The notes: a model not told the origin generated them from the letters alone. Positions 46,866-58,431 are shown, counted from the stretch's first letter. The stretch is DNA of 64,000 bases from Vombatus ursinus (GCF_900497805.2 NW_020954615.1:11377026-11441025), one strand, 5' to 3'. Made by a program: numbers and translations.

Positions 46866-46984
46866 ATTTACTTTTTTTTCTTCCAGAACAAAGAAAACTT
46901 TCTTTTCTGATAGAACTCACCTTAAGCCTTTAAAATTAAGTTAATGTGAGGAATGTGCTGAGTTCCTATGTGGATAAATATCCC

Positions 46985-47225
46985 ATCTCAGGAAGGATGT
47001 TGACATACTAAAGAGCAACCAGGGGAACTGGAAGCCATACCATAAAGTGATCAACAAAGGACCTAGGATATATTATCCTGGAGAAGAGAAGACTCAGCAG
47101 AGACATCATAGCTGCTTTCAAGGCTGTCAAATTGAAGACATATTCTTCCAGGCTCCAGAAGAGCAGACTAGGAGAAAGGAGTCTAAGTAGAAAAAGGCAA
47201 ATTCCCAAAAGGCACAGGATCATGA
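46985..47225 (+). mobile_element. CR1/L3 LINE 3' fragment
   Basis: aagagcaaccaggggaactgg, then cctggagaagagaagactcagc (47077-47098), agacatcatagctgctttcaagg and agagcagactaggag are in sense CR1/L3 order, the opposite orientation to the copy at 3895-4370. Confidence 0.8.
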
Positions 47226-47999
47226 TGTTGGAACTGGAAGGGAGAGTGAGGATTCTGGGAAGATGGCAGAATAGGTTAGAAAATTCCAAACTCTTATGAT
47301 TTTCCTCCACAAAAGAGAGAAAAATAACATATCAGGGCAAACATAGAGTGGTAAAAATAAATAAGATAAGGGCCAGAACAGGGGTTTTCCTAGAGCAATC
47401 AGAGCACTTCTGAAGAAAAATCTTGGGATGAGGTTTGGACCCTTGTGAAGAGTAAACACCTCCAGGCTAGGGATCATTTAAACAACAAGTGGTAAGCCCT
47501 GGGGTTAACTGGGTTGGGAGGCTGCCTTAGCCCCAGGTACACGAACTTTTATCCCCAGGACAGTGAGGGGAGTTGGGCATCTCAGCAAGGAAGATCAAGG
47601 GAATCCCTACTGACAAGGAACACCAGACCCAAATGTGTTGCTGAGATGCTGTGGGGGTGAGAAGGAACCAGCACACACTGGGGGAGTGCAGAAGAAGTGG
47701 GGTGGAGACACTGCTGACTGTGGGCACTTACAGGAGGCTAGAGGGCTTGGTTTTGGTTCAAGTTCAGAGAAGAGAACTGAAGGATGAGCTGAGGATAGAG
47801 TCATCATCCCCCATACCCCAGGACTAGAGGTGATTACAAAAATTAAGATATTAAAAAAATACACAGCTAAAGGAGAAAGAATCGAACCATAGAGAGTTAC
47901 TATGGGAATGGGGAAGAACAGGATTCATCTTCAGAGGAGGATAGTGTAGCAAAGAAACCCTCTTCTACCCTGAAGAGTAATGTCAAATGGCCACCTGCC

Positions 48000-48790
48000 C
48001 AAAAAGAATTCATAGAACTTAAAAAAGAAATTAAAAATCAAATGAGATAGATTGAGGAAAAATTTTTAAAAAATAACAACAATACAAGAAATACAAGATT
48101 ATGAAAAGAAAGTCAACCAATTAGAAAAGGAGATCCAGAATCTTAAGGAAGAAAAGGACTCCTTGAAAATCAGAATTGGGCAAGGTAAAGCTAGTGAAGT
48201 TATAAGAGATCAAGAAATAGTTAAATAGAATATAGAGAATGAAAAAAATGGAAGAGAAAGTAAACATCTAATGAGAAAAACAACTGATCTGGAGAACAGA
48301 TCAAGAAGAGAAAATATAAGAATAATTGGACTACCTGAAAGCTATGATCAAAAAAGAATCTTGATACAATAATACAAGAAATAATTTTTTTTAAAAAAAT
48401 TGTTCTAAAGCATTAGAACAAAAGGGGAAGGTAGAAATAGAAAAAAAAAAAAACATCCATGATCTCTACCTGAAAGAGATCCTACAAAGAAAACTCACCG
48501 GAATATTATAGGCAAATTCCAAAAGCCCCAGCTCAAGGATAAAATATTATGAGCAATAAGAAAAAATTACATATGGCAGTGTCACATTTAGAATCACAGA
48601 AGACCTAGCAGTGGCAAGACTAAAAGACTGCAGGTCTTGGAACACTGTATATTGAAGAGCAAAAGAACTGGGCTTCTGGTTGAAAATGTCATATCTAGCA
48701 AAGCTAAGCATAATTCTGAATAAAAAAATGGATACTTAATGAATTGTCAGACTTTCAGGACTTTGTTAAAAACAAACAAACAAAAAAACA
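48000..48790 (+). pseudogene. L1/HAL1 ORF1 remnant
   Basis: Coiled-coil-like region (caattagaaaaggagatccag onward, 48118) followed by the RRM start: ctggagaacagatcaagaag (48291-48310) and ataattggactacctgaaag (48322-48341), the LENRSRR and IIGLPES motifs of L1 ORF1. Later blocks include aacatccatgatctctacc and gactaaaagactgcagg. Stops and frame changes throughout. Confidence 0.75.
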
Positions 48791-49464
48791 ATAAAAAACC
48801 TCAACTTAAAAGATTTGACATACAAGGGCCAAGAGAAACATAAGGTACATACCAAAGTCCAATTACAAGGGACTCAATGAGGACAGCTTGTTTACCTTTT
48901 ATGTATGAACAATATAAAATATATGTCTAAGATTGTTATCAGTAATTGGGTAGTTCATAACATTGGGGTAGACCTGAGCATGATATGGCTTCAAAAAGTA
49001 AGACCATTCAGGAACAGCTAAAAATAATTATACTATACAAATACAAACTATACAAAAGGAAGAACCAATACAAAGGAATTGGGTGGGGAAGGAGGGCTGT
49101 TAGTTCCAAACCTACTTTAATCTCGAATGGGTTTAAGAGGGCAACAATACATACACATCTAGAAGAGTATAAAAGTCTTCTCAATTTAGAAAGAAATAGA
49201 ATACTAAGAGAATGAGGGGGAAAGGAAAAAGGAGAGATATTTAAAGGGGAGGGTAAAGGAATAGGTTAAAGGGGGATATAGAAGGGTGTTTAAATTAATG
49301 GGAATGGGAGGATGAGAGGGATCATTGGAGGGGGATAGGTTAATTAGTAGGAGGGCAAGGTAGTAAGAAAAAGTAAAGTAAAGGAGTTAGGAAGGATAGG
49401 GAATAATAGATATGAACAAATATAAAAACAAAGATTAGGAGTGGAATCTGTTAGGGAAAGTATA

Positions 49465-49545
49465 TGTTTATATAATGTATGTATGTGTATATATATATGT
49501 ATATGTGTATGTATATATCTATATCTCTATATAAAGATAACCATG
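49465..49545. repeat. (TATG/TATA)n microsatellite
   Basis: atgtatgtgtata units within the HAL1-like 3' region. Confidence 0.85.
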
Positions 49546-49959
49546 CTTAATTGTAGCCTTTGTGGGGGAGGTGGAGGAACAAAGTAAAAAGTGTACAGCA
49601 GAGAACAAAAAAAACCTACAAGGAAGCAAAGATGGACAGCTTTCAACATAACATGTAGTATTTCATATATAAGCCATTTAAGTTATAAGAGACCAAGAAA
49701 TAATTAAATAGAATATAAAGAATGAAAAAAATGAAAGAGAAAATGAAAATCTCTGTTAGAAAGAACAATCTATCCATAATGTGTGTGTGATTGGATGGGA
49801 ACTGAAAGATTCTGGGGGCCATGATAACAATTAGGGGGCTACAGTGAGAGAATTCATTAGATGTATATTTAGGATAAGAAATATTGGAATAACAATGTTA
49901 CTGAAAAGTAAGGGATGGAGGCAATATGGCCAAGGACAGCAGTCCTCCAAGGATGTGCC

Positions 49960-50965
49960 ATGAAATTATGTATGCTATTTTATTTTGAATTTATTTTTAT
50001 TTCATTAAATACTTCCCAATTTCATGCAAAATATTTAAAATTCATTCAAAAGATAACTTTGAATCCCAAGTTTTCTCCTCCCTCCTGTCCTCCCCTACCT
50101 GTTAAAAAGACAAGCAAAATGATATTGAATACACAGATGAAGTAATACAAAACATTGTTTTCATATTAGCCATGTTGCAAAAGAAAACACACACTCAAAA
50201 ACTAGAAATAAAAAAAAAAAGTACGCTTCAATCTGTACTCAAAGTTCATCATTTTTTCTCTCTAGAGGTAGGTAGCATTTTTTCATGGGTCCTTTGGAAT
50301 TTTCTTGGAACATTGTCTTGATCAGAGTAACTAAGTCTTTCACAGTTGATCATTGTTACAATATTGTTGCTACTGTGTACAATGTTCTCCTGATTCTGCT
50401 CACTTCACTTTCCATCAGTTCATTTAAGTCTTCCCGGATATTTCTGACCTTAAGTCCCATGCTCTATCCACTACGGTAGTGGTTGACTTAAAAAAATATT
50501 GCATCACAGTGATCTTTGTTGTTATTAATTGCTGCTCACTTAGTATTTACATTAGCAACTCAGCAACTCTATGGCAGTCATAAAATTCACAATGTGGAAG
50601 TTTTCCTTATTACTTCAACAAGAAAAGCTGTTTTTATTGAGATTTTTGTGAATGTATTGCACAATGTGCTTGAAAGTTAGTGTGTATGTATGTGTGTATA
50701 CATTTCTATGTATATATACATATATATACATACACAAACACACACATATAAGTGTGTATGTGTATTTCTTACAGCATAATAGTATTCCATCACAATCATG
50801 TAGCATAACTTATTCAACCATTCCCCAACTGATGGGCATCCCCTCAATTTCCAATTCAATTCTGCCGCCAAAAAGAAAGCTGCTAGATTTCTGTATGAAC
50901 AGGTCCTTTTTCCTTTTCTTTGATCTATTTGAGATATAGACATAGTAGGAGTATTTCTAGGTCAA
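49960..50965 (-). mobile_element. L1 3' fragment, antisense, with insert
   Basis: Reversed L1 3' end: gttgatcattgttacaatattg, acaatgttctcctgattctgc (50379-50400), then a break at about 50447. It resumes near 50767 with cttacagcataatagtattcc and aactgatgggcatcccctc (50827-50845). The roughly 310 bases between are not L1 and form one arm of the long inverted repeat. Confidence 0.85.
50441..50725 (+). repeat. Long inverted repeat, left arm
   Basis: The reverse complement of 51547-51816 over about 255 clearly alignable bases, with about eight to eleven substitutions and two or three small gaps, i.e. near 95% identity. It contains a SINE-head scrap (ctctatccactac), an otherwise unique 180-base core and a (tg)n edge. 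Confidence 0.85.
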
Positions 50966-51106
50966 AGAGTATGCATAGTTTTATAGCCTTTTGGGCATAT
51001 TTCCAGCTGTTCTATGGATGGTATCTTAGTGCAAAATTTATTTTAAAATTATAAATATTTTGTTTGATATACAGCATGGTGATGATAGTATTCACAAAAT
51101 AAAGAA

Positions 51107-51194
51107 TATATACACATGTATATATATGTATATATACATACATACAAATGAATATACACATATACATATATACATATGAACGTGTGTATAGATA
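51107..51194. repeat. TATA/CATA low-complexity repeat
   Basis: tatacatac units in the spacer of the inverted repeat. Confidence 0.8.
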
Positions 51195-51345
51195 AAGATA
51201 GCTAAGTGGTACAGTGGATAGAGTGCCAGGTCTCAAGTCAGAAACACTCATTGTTCTGAGTTCAAATCTGACTCAGTCATTAACTAGTGTCACCCTGAGC
51301 ATGTCACTTAGCCCTGTTTGCCTCAGTTTCCTTAGAAAGGTGAGA
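51195..51345 (+). mobile_element. RTE-tailed SINE (type B), 5' half
   Basis: agatagctaagtggtacagtgg, gttctgagttcaaatctgac and tgtttgcctcagtttcctt. The 3' half is missing and RTE-like LINE sequence follows. Confidence 0.75.
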
Positions 51346-51482
51346 TGGAAAATTTAGGGACACCTCCTTCCCAAATGTTCAAATGAGTTGTTTATGCCCA
51401 TCCTCTGGTAAAGACTTCTTGGTGCCAGACACACTGTACACTGACCCGGATATCCCGATATTATTTTGGTCCTCTTTGAGCA
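51345..51482 (+). mobile_element. RTE-like LINE 3' end
   Basis: Parallels 24775-24930: ttcccaaatgttcaaatgag, a decayed finger region, acactgtacactgaccc, then ttttggtcctctttgagcac and acaaca. Confidence 0.7.
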
Positions 51483-51484
51483 CA

Positions 51485-51590
51485 ACAATACACACACATA
51501 CATACATATATACTTATATGTGTGTGTTTGTGTATGTATGTGTATATGTATACACATATAAATGTATACACACATACATACACACTTTCA
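51485..51590. repeat. (CACATA)n/(TGTGTA)n repeat
   Basis: Forms the edge of the right inverted-repeat arm. Confidence 0.8.
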
Positions 51591-51816
51591 AGCACATTGT
51601 GCAATACATTCACAAAAATCTCAACAAAAACAGCTTTTCTTGTTGAAGCAACAAGGAAAACTTCCACATTGTGAATTTTATGACTGCCATAGAGTTGCAG
51701 AGTTGCTAATGTAAATACTAAGTGAGCAGCAATTAATAACAACAAAGATCACTGTGATGTATTTTTTTTAAGTCAACCACTAGTGTAGTGGATAGAGCAC
51801 TGGACTTAAGGTCAGA
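51547..51816 (-). repeat. Long inverted repeat, right arm
   Basis: Inverted partner of 50441-50725. It ends immediately before a run of about 17 a (51815-51831), with MIR-type sequence on both sides of that run. Confidence 0.85.
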
Positions 51817-52010
51817 AAAAAAAAAAAAAAACAATCTCTAACCCTGCCTTATATACTAACTGGGTGGCAGTAGGGAAGTTGTCTCATATCTCTGACCTTC
51901 AATTTCCTTATCTATAAAATCAGAAAAATAAAAGCAGCTACATCATAGAGTTATTCAAAGAGTCAAAAGTATATAGTATGTGATGTATTTTTAAATGAAA
52001 TTTACAACGC
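51775..52010 (+). repeat. MIR SINE with internal A run
   Basis: tagtggatagagcactggac and taaggtcag, then the A run, then taaccctgccttatatac, cttcaatttccttatctataaaat and a tcatagagttattcaaag end. Confidence 0.75.
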
Positions 52011-52204
52011 TATGTAAAGGCCAACTACTTAGTAGATAGAAAAAGTCTTATAACAGGGAATTAACAGGATATAGTGACTGACTATAAAGCATGAGAAAAA
52101 AGGAGGCTTCATGGGTGATACCAATGTATTTTTTTGAAAATGAGTGGCCAAGAGTATGATGATGCTATTAATAGAAATAGAAAAGACAAAAGGAATAGTT
52201 TGGT

Positions 52205-52690
52205 TAAAAAAAGAACAAGCATTTATTAAGCACTTTCTGTGTGCTAAACACAATGTTAGGCCCTAAAGACAAAATTCCACTTGGGAGATGGCATGTATGC
52301 ATACAATACAAGGATATTAAAAAAATACGTCATTTTAAGCAGGATGGACTAGTATAGAGGGTGACCAAAGGAGTCTCCATGTAGAATATAAACTTTCAGG
52401 TGAACTTCTAAGGAAAATGAGTATTTTTAAGAGTTTGAGGAGAAGAGTGAGTGCATACCTGTCCTAGGAGAGAATCTGTGTAGGTACAGAGGTGAATGAT
52501 TCAATGGTGTATGTCCAATTTGGTTGCACCATAGAATAAGTTGGGTGGGGCAGGGAATAATTCATAATAAGCCTAGAAAGGAAGATTAGAGACAGGTTAT
52601 AGAGGACTTCAAATGAAAAACTAAGGCTTGCTTTTGATCCTAGAGATAATAAGGAATTGATCAGAAAAATAAAACAGATTTCTGTTTGTA
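52205..52690 (-). mobile_element. L2 3' region, antisense
   Basis: acaagcatttattaagcact (52217) and gtgtgctaaacacaatgttagg start the reversed tail. Deeper blocks include ggttatagaggacttcaaatg and gcttttgatcctagagataa (52631-52650). Confidence 0.75.
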
Positions 52691-52905
52691 TCTTCAGCTC
52701 TTAGCATGCCTTTTCTTGATTATTGCCAGCTTATCCTGTCTGTTTGTTTGTACATAGTTGTTTAAATCTTCTCTCTTTCATTAGACTTTGAACTTTTTTA
52801 GAGCATAACTGTTTTTGTTTGTTTGTTTTTGCTTTGCTTTGTAGCACAGTACCTAGGACATAGCAGATGCTTAATAAAAGCTTATTGAAGGCATTAATGG
52901 ATATA
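52691..52905 (+). mobile_element. L2 3' end
   Basis: ttgtacatagttgtttaaatc, agactttgaactttt, agcacagtacctaggacatag (52842-52862) and cttaataaaagcttattgaagg. It abuts the opposite-strand L2 on its left. Confidence 0.8.
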
Positions 52906-52929
52906 AGAGCTAAATGGAAATTAATTTTT

Positions 52930-53090
52930 TTCTAGTTAAAGGACTTGGGTTCAAATGGAGACTTCTCCATTATTTTCTTCTTATTTAACCTTGAACCAGT
53001 TAGTTTATTTGTATGGACTTCGGTTTCCTAATTTTTAAAAGGAGGGGGTTGGTTTCCAAAACTTCTGATATTCCTTTGCACTCCAGATTG
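52930..53090 (+). repeat. MIR SINE, partial
   Basis: aaaggacttgggttcaaatgg, accttgaaccagttagtttat, and ttcggtttcctaatttttaaaa. Confidence 0.65.
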
Positions 53091-53109
53091 ATGATTCTAT
53101 CACTTATGA

Positions 53110-54289
53110 TCCAAAATTAAAAACATGAAAAGGAGTTTTAGTGCCATTTCACCCTAAAGAAAAATAATCTGGGATGAGAAGAAATTTAATATTGTTTCCA
53201 TTTAAAGGAAGGATATGCCTTGAAAAGCCATTTGTGAGAAATGCACATAATATGCTATTTTCTCTTTGAGGATAAAGATTGGCCATAGAGATGCATATTC
53301 AATATTTTCAGCCATAAAATTGTTTTAGTGAATCATTAACAAAACTAATATTGTCCAACAGCTACTTTTGTGTGTGAAGAAAACAATAACAATAATAGCA
53401 GGAGGAATACTTTGCCCACCAGATGTGGAGAAAAATAACTTCTTGGAATGGAATATTGTCAAGGTAGAGAGCATTAATCATATTATTCAAATGATTTGAA
53501 TTCTCATCAATTATGATTCAACTTAAGGCAATTATGGAATAATCAGTATAAAGAATATACTATTACAATCCCTTGAAAAGGAAATAAGTGTCCTTTGTCA
53601 ACTTCCCAGGGAAAATTCACCAAATACAAACGAACTCCACACATCAATGGTTTTCAATAGAGCACAGACTTCTCTTATGATGGTAATTAAGGGAAATTAA
53701 CAGAATTGGATAAGGGTGGGCAAGGTTGATAGGAAAGGAAGAAGAAAAGGTTAGAGGGATTATCCCAAGAGGAAAAAAAAAAGATGTGTATTTTTTTGTC
53801 AAAGTAATACTTAAGCTTGGTGGGAAAGGATGTAGGAAAGTTTAGTTAGACCAAATGAGTTTGCTTCTGAGCCCTTGAACTCAGTCCTTAAGTCCTTCGT
53901 CCTTAAGAGGACTGGATAATCTGTCAGACACGAGGTTATTATGCATCATGCTTAATCTAACATTTACGTGAGACTACATATTAAACTAATATGTTATCTT
54001 TCATATTGGGCTAATGTGGATGCATGACTGGATTTATCTAATGCTTCTGCTGTATAGTGTTAATCTAAAATCTATTATCAGTGGAAAAAATCAAGGAAAC
54101 TTAGAGCAGCAGAGAACATAGTGAAACCATGCACAAGAGTCTTAGGACCAATATACAGCTTATTTATTCTGTCATGAAAATGTTACGAGGTAGTCTGCAC
54201 ATATATAAAAGGGGTTATGGGCTGATGGCAGAGGATGGAAGTAATAAGGGTTACAAAAAAGGATGGCTAGAAGGCATCATGGGCCACAA
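53110..54289. other. Unique block, candidate conserved non-coding element
   Basis: 53300-53690 is AT-rich but non-repetitive with several ATTA/TAAT cores and no coding frame. 53880-53960 has a possible scrap of RTE-type tail (agtccttcgtccttaagagg). The remainder is not recognised. Confidence 0.3.
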
Positions 54290-54470
54290 GGAGTGTGACT
54301 GAACTTTGAGTCTCAGGATGAGTTTAAATTCTAGTTCTGCTATTCACTCCCTGTCTGACATTGGGAAAATGATTTGGGCCTCAGTTTTTCAAACTGGAAA
54401 ATAAAGAGGTTGTACTAGATGACCTTTAAAATCCCTTATCACCACAGGTCTTTGATCTTACGATAGTATG
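54290..54470 (+). repeat. MIR SINE
   Basis: tctcaggatgagtttaaattc, ggcctcagtttttcaaactgg and actagatgacctttaaaatcc. Confidence 0.75.
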
Positions 54471-54628
54471 GCCAGATTATGTTGCCTTCAGAAGGAGAGA
54501 GGGAAGAATCAATGATCTTGGAAGAGCTCCATTCAAGGCTTTTTTACTGGATACTACTAAGCTTTATTGGTGTGATGTAATTACAGAATCTTTGCATGAT
54601 ACACAGTTAATGATTTTTATTCCGATTT

Positions 54629-54860
54629 TGGGGTAGTTAAGTGGTACAGTGGATAGAGCACTGGAAATGAAGTCGGGAAGACCTGAGTTCAAATCCAGCT
54701 AAGTGACTTGGGCAAGTCACTTAACCTTGGTTGCTTCAGTTTCCTCATCTGTAAAAGGAGTTGGAGAAGGAAATGGCAAACCACTTCCATACCCTTGCTA
54801 AGAAAACCCCAACTGGGGTCACAAAGTATCAGGAACAACTGGAATGTTTGAAGAACAACA
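54629..54860 (+). mobile_element. RTE-tailed SINE (type B) with 10-bp TSD
   Basis: agttaagtggtacagtggatag, acctgagttcaaatccagc, aggaaatggcaaaccacttcc, aagaaaaccccaactgggg and a gaacaaca end. attccgattt (54619-54628) and attccaattt (54861-54870) flank it, nine of ten identical. Confidence 0.85.
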
Positions 54861-54879
54861 ATTCCAATTTATTTAGTGA

Positions 54880-55455
54880 CTTCCACCTCAACCAAAATTG
54901 GGAGGTAGTAAAAATACACCTAGAACATAGAAAATGCTAAGAAAAAACAACACTGAAGGCAACTCTGGCCTGAAGGCCTCACTTGTTTCAGTTCTTCCTT
55001 CTGCCTCTCCCATCTTAGCAGAATCTATTTACAGAACAAGGAGATCTTGAGATTTAAAATTGAGTGAAACTCCTAGACTATGCTAAAGTCATACTTCCAG
55101 ATGTAGTTTCCTCAAAGTATTTCAAGGCTTCCAGGGCATTCTGCCCCAAATGTGCAATCCATCACTTGCATTTTTGGTGAGAGTTAGGCTTCTGTAGCAT
55201 AATATTGCTGGGTGACCCATCACTCACTTAGAGAAGGACATAGAAAAATAGTAACAACAGCACATTTCTCCCTTTGTTAGAGTTCCTTTTTTTTTTCCTT
55301 TCTGCATTACTGAATGAGGATGTGTCTGTACAAAGAGTCTAATCAGTCATTAACATTGTGACCGTTTCACTATAGTTCACCAAGATGTTTCTAGAAACAT
55401 GGTATATGAATTTCTGTTTAGTGATATTTCAACTGGGAATATCCAAATATTAGTC
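54880..55455. other. Unique block, nothing recognised
   Basis: No repeat family or coding frame seen. Confidence 0.35.
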
Positions 55456-55473
55456 AGCAGTGTTAAGTCATAG

Positions 55474-55480
<7 letters not shown>

Positions 55481-55542
<62 letters not shown>

Positions 55543-55590
55543 CACCCACATATATATATATACTCACATATATATATATATATATGAACA
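55481..55590. repeat. (CT)n(AT)n compound microsatellite
   Basis: About 20 ct units, then ta units interrupted by cacccaca and ctcaca. Confidence 0.95.
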
Positions 55591-55591
55591 T

Positions 55592-55735
55592 TTATTAAAA
55601 AATCTACTATGTGTCAGGGTGTCAGGCACTATACTAAGTGTTAGAGATACAAAGAAAGGCAAAAGTAGTCCCCACCTCAGGGAGAACATAATCTAATGAC
55701 TAAAGAAAGGGAAAGAAAAAGGGAAAGTGATAGTC
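55592..55735 (-). mobile_element. L2 3' end, antisense
   Basis: ctactatgtgtcaggg, ggcactatactaagtg, gatacaaagaaaggcaaaag and gagaacataatctaatgac. Confidence 0.8.
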
Positions 55736-55739
55736 TCAC

Positions 55740-55880
55740 TGTACTTTCATGTTGTTTCCTGCTGCAGATTGTAAACTCCTTAAGAGCAACCACTGTTTAT
55801 TTTATTTTATTTTCATTATGTAACACAATGCTATCTGGCATAGAAGGGACTTCATAAATGCCATTAGATTGATTGACTCT
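55740..55880 (+). mobile_element. L2 3' end
   Basis: gattgtaaactccttaagagc, acacaatgctatctggcatag and cattagattgattga. It abuts an inverted L2 tail on its left. Confidence 0.75.
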
Positions 55881-55979
55881 TTGGAGCTTAGAGAACACAA
55901 ATATTGTCATGGGTACTACAGTTTTGGGGAATTAATAAATCTGATTAAGTTCAGAGGAGATTGAAGAGGGAACACAGTT

Positions 55980-56622
55980 TTAACTATCATTTCAATGATG
56001 ATGATTCTCAAATCTACTTATCCATCCCTCAACCTCTCTGTTGACCTCAGATCTTTCATGTCCAACTGCCTTTCAGACAGCTTAAATTGGATGTCGAGCA
56101 CACACCTTCAACTCAATATGTCCAAACCTAAACTCATTATTTTTCTCCTCCAAACCTCCTTTTCCTTACTTCTCCCTTATTATGGAGGGTACCACAAACC
56201 TTCCAATTATCCACTTTTACAATCAACTTGCCATCTGGAACACCTCACTTTCTCTCATTCTCCATATCGAATCTATTGCCACGGTCTATTGATTTAACTT
56301 TTTTTCAACATCTCTTGCATATGTCTCTGTTTCTCTTCTGAAACTGTCACCACCGTGGTACAGGTATTCATTACTTCACACCTGGATTATTGTAATCACC
56401 TCCAGGTAGGTCTCCCTGCCTCAAATGTTTGCCCATCCCCATCCATCCTCCACAGGAATTGTTAATGTGCTTTTTCTGAAGTACTGGTCTGATCACGTCA
56501 ACCTTCTGCATGAAAAATCCCAATGGCTCTCTATCACCTCCAGTATGAAATATAAAATCCTCTTTTTGTCATTCAAAACCATTCACAACCTTACCCCACA
56601 ATCTTTGTAGTCTTTTAAAACC

Positions 56623-56672
<50 letters not shown>

Positions 56673-57078
56673 CTTCCATGTATTCTGTATTCCAGTGACA
56701 CTGGCTTCCTTACTAGGGCTCACATGACACACCATCTCCTGACTCTGCATTTCTTGGGGGGATGCCCTGCAACACCCTCTTTCATCATGTCTACTTCCTG
56801 ACTTCTCTGGCTTTTTTCAAGTCACAGCTAATATCCCACCTTCCACTAAGAGCTTTCCCTAACCCTCCTTTAAAGCTAACGACATCCCTTTGTTCATTAT
56901 CTCCCAGGCATCCTGCCTATATCTTGTGTGTAGCAATTGTCTCCCTGTTGTCTCCTCCATTAGATTGTGAGCTTCTCAAGGGTAGGGACCATCTTTTGTC
57001 TTTCCTTTTATCCCCAGCATTAAGCATAGGGGCAGGCACACAGTAGGAGCTGGACAAATGTTTATTGACTGATTGTCG
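55980..57078 (+). mobile_element. L2 LINE, ORF2 end to 3' tail
   Basis: The reverse-transcriptase-proximal region gatgattctcaaatctac (56000-56017, from the ADDSQIY block) is followed by actcaatatgtccaaacc, cctggattattgtaatcacc (56381-56400), a (ca)n run at 56625-56672, attagattgtgagcttctc, and a tttattgactgattg end. About 1.1 kb is preserved. Confidence 0.9.
56625..56672. repeat. (CA)n microsatellite
   Basis: About 23 units inside the L2. Confidence 0.95.
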
Positions 57079-58019
57079 TTAGGCAGTAAGATTACATCAT
57101 TGAAAGTGTCCATTAAGATGCTGGATGTACAATTGTCAGGAATGGGGAAGAGTAAATTTCTGAGAAGGGTGATGGTACTTTCAAGCTTAAGAAAATATGA
57201 CATCATGCATTCACTTCAACTAACACTTATTAAGTGCCTACAAGTGCCTATCATGCCTGATTTTGCATCCCTCCATTGCCAAGATATTCTAATCATTCAC
57301 AGACTGTAATCCTTTTTGAGGATTTTGGGCAAATTTTCCAGCAGCTTATTTTCACTTACTGCCAATCTAAGCTGATTGAGAGGTGAGGAATTCATTAGCA
57401 ATGCCCATGAGCATGGAGGTATGTGGTTAATTTTAATTCTAAAATAAAATTAAGATAATATCCGTCAAGAAAGTCCTTCCTTAACTACCTGTTCAAAGCA
57501 GAAGTTTACCATACAGAGCAATGGAGCTTTAATAACAATCTCTTGTTTATAGGTTTCTGCTACAATAACAGTCCCCAGTGTAATAATGTCATGGAGACTG
57601 AGAGACTGGAACATCTCTGAAAAATGACAACTAGTGTATTGGAAATGGACATCACGGCTTTAATAAAAAATGTTGGGAGGCACTAGAGAAGTAATTCCAG
57701 CTCAGATACAATCTTTGAAGTGCCTATTAGTTTTCTGATTGCTGAGCCTATAGGAGGATTACCCTGCAACGTAGAGATATTGTATTTGTCAAAACTGACA
57801 GAGCTTTTGGAAAAAAAAAATCCACACTCTGACGACAGGATAGTTGACCTAGATTTTTTTTTAAGTCAAATAGGTTTATTAAATAGCAAGAGTGATCTGA
57901 AGGATATAGGATTATGTTTTATATGACAGGTTGATGAGCAGAGACTAAATACAGTGAAACATGTTATACTCATTGCCCTCCATCCATGGATATTTCACCT
58001 CCATGAATTTGTATGAATA
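57079..58019. other. Unique block, candidate conserved non-coding element
   Basis: 57215-57262 is a scrap of reversed L2 tail (aacacttattaagtgcc). 57470-57950 is non-repetitive with no coding frame; the 68-codon frame at 57720-57926 opens with a non-ATG codon and has no domain. Confidence 0.3.
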
Positions 58020-58260
58020 ATAATAACTGGCCCTCATAGTTTGAGACATGTTTTCAGTAAATTATGTCATTTGAACCTTACAATAATTATAGAAGGCAGA
58101 TGCTACAGGATAATTATCCCCTTTTAGAGAATAATCAAATGACGCTCTGATTAGTTAAGTGACTTGCCCAGGGACACAAAGCTATTGAATATCAGAGGAC
58201 TAATTTGATCCCAAGTCTTTCTGACTCCTAGTTATTTAATCTATGTCAAATAGCCTTAAG
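58020..58260 (-). repeat. MIR SINE, antisense
   Basis: tttgaaccttacaataattatag, tgattagttaagtgacttgcccagggacacaaagc (58149-58183) and tctttctgactcctagtt. Confidence 0.8.
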
Positions 58261-58430
58261 TGATAGCCATGCTGAGAATCTTTCATCCCAATACCAGGTA
58301 ATATTATTGTCATTGTTAATGGTGAGACTGACAAAAATCATCTCCGTGAAAACTGGAAATGTGTTGTGTTCAAGTAAAGGACAAAGAGGTCTCTGGGAAT
58401 GTAGGGACCTGGACTTTTATTTTTCTGAGG

Positions 58431-58431
<1 letters not shown>

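Larger units (their letters stand above)
47226..49910 (+). mobile_element. HAL1-like element (ORF1 only)
   Basis: Starts near 47255 with gattctgggaagatggcaga, a typical L1 5' end. Then come a 5' region (to about 47990), a decayed ORF1 (about 48000-48790), and about 1.1 kb of non-coding G/A-rich sequence with no ORF2 before an end near 49910. A tata repeat lies at 49465-49545. This is the HAL1 plan, as at 1-2170. Confidence 0.7.

Noticed and set aside
50615-50943. Frames of matching peptide sequence at 50652 and 51383 as a duplicated gene
   Set aside because: The shared peptide reflects the inverted repeat arms and the adjoining (tg)n sequence, not a conserved protein.
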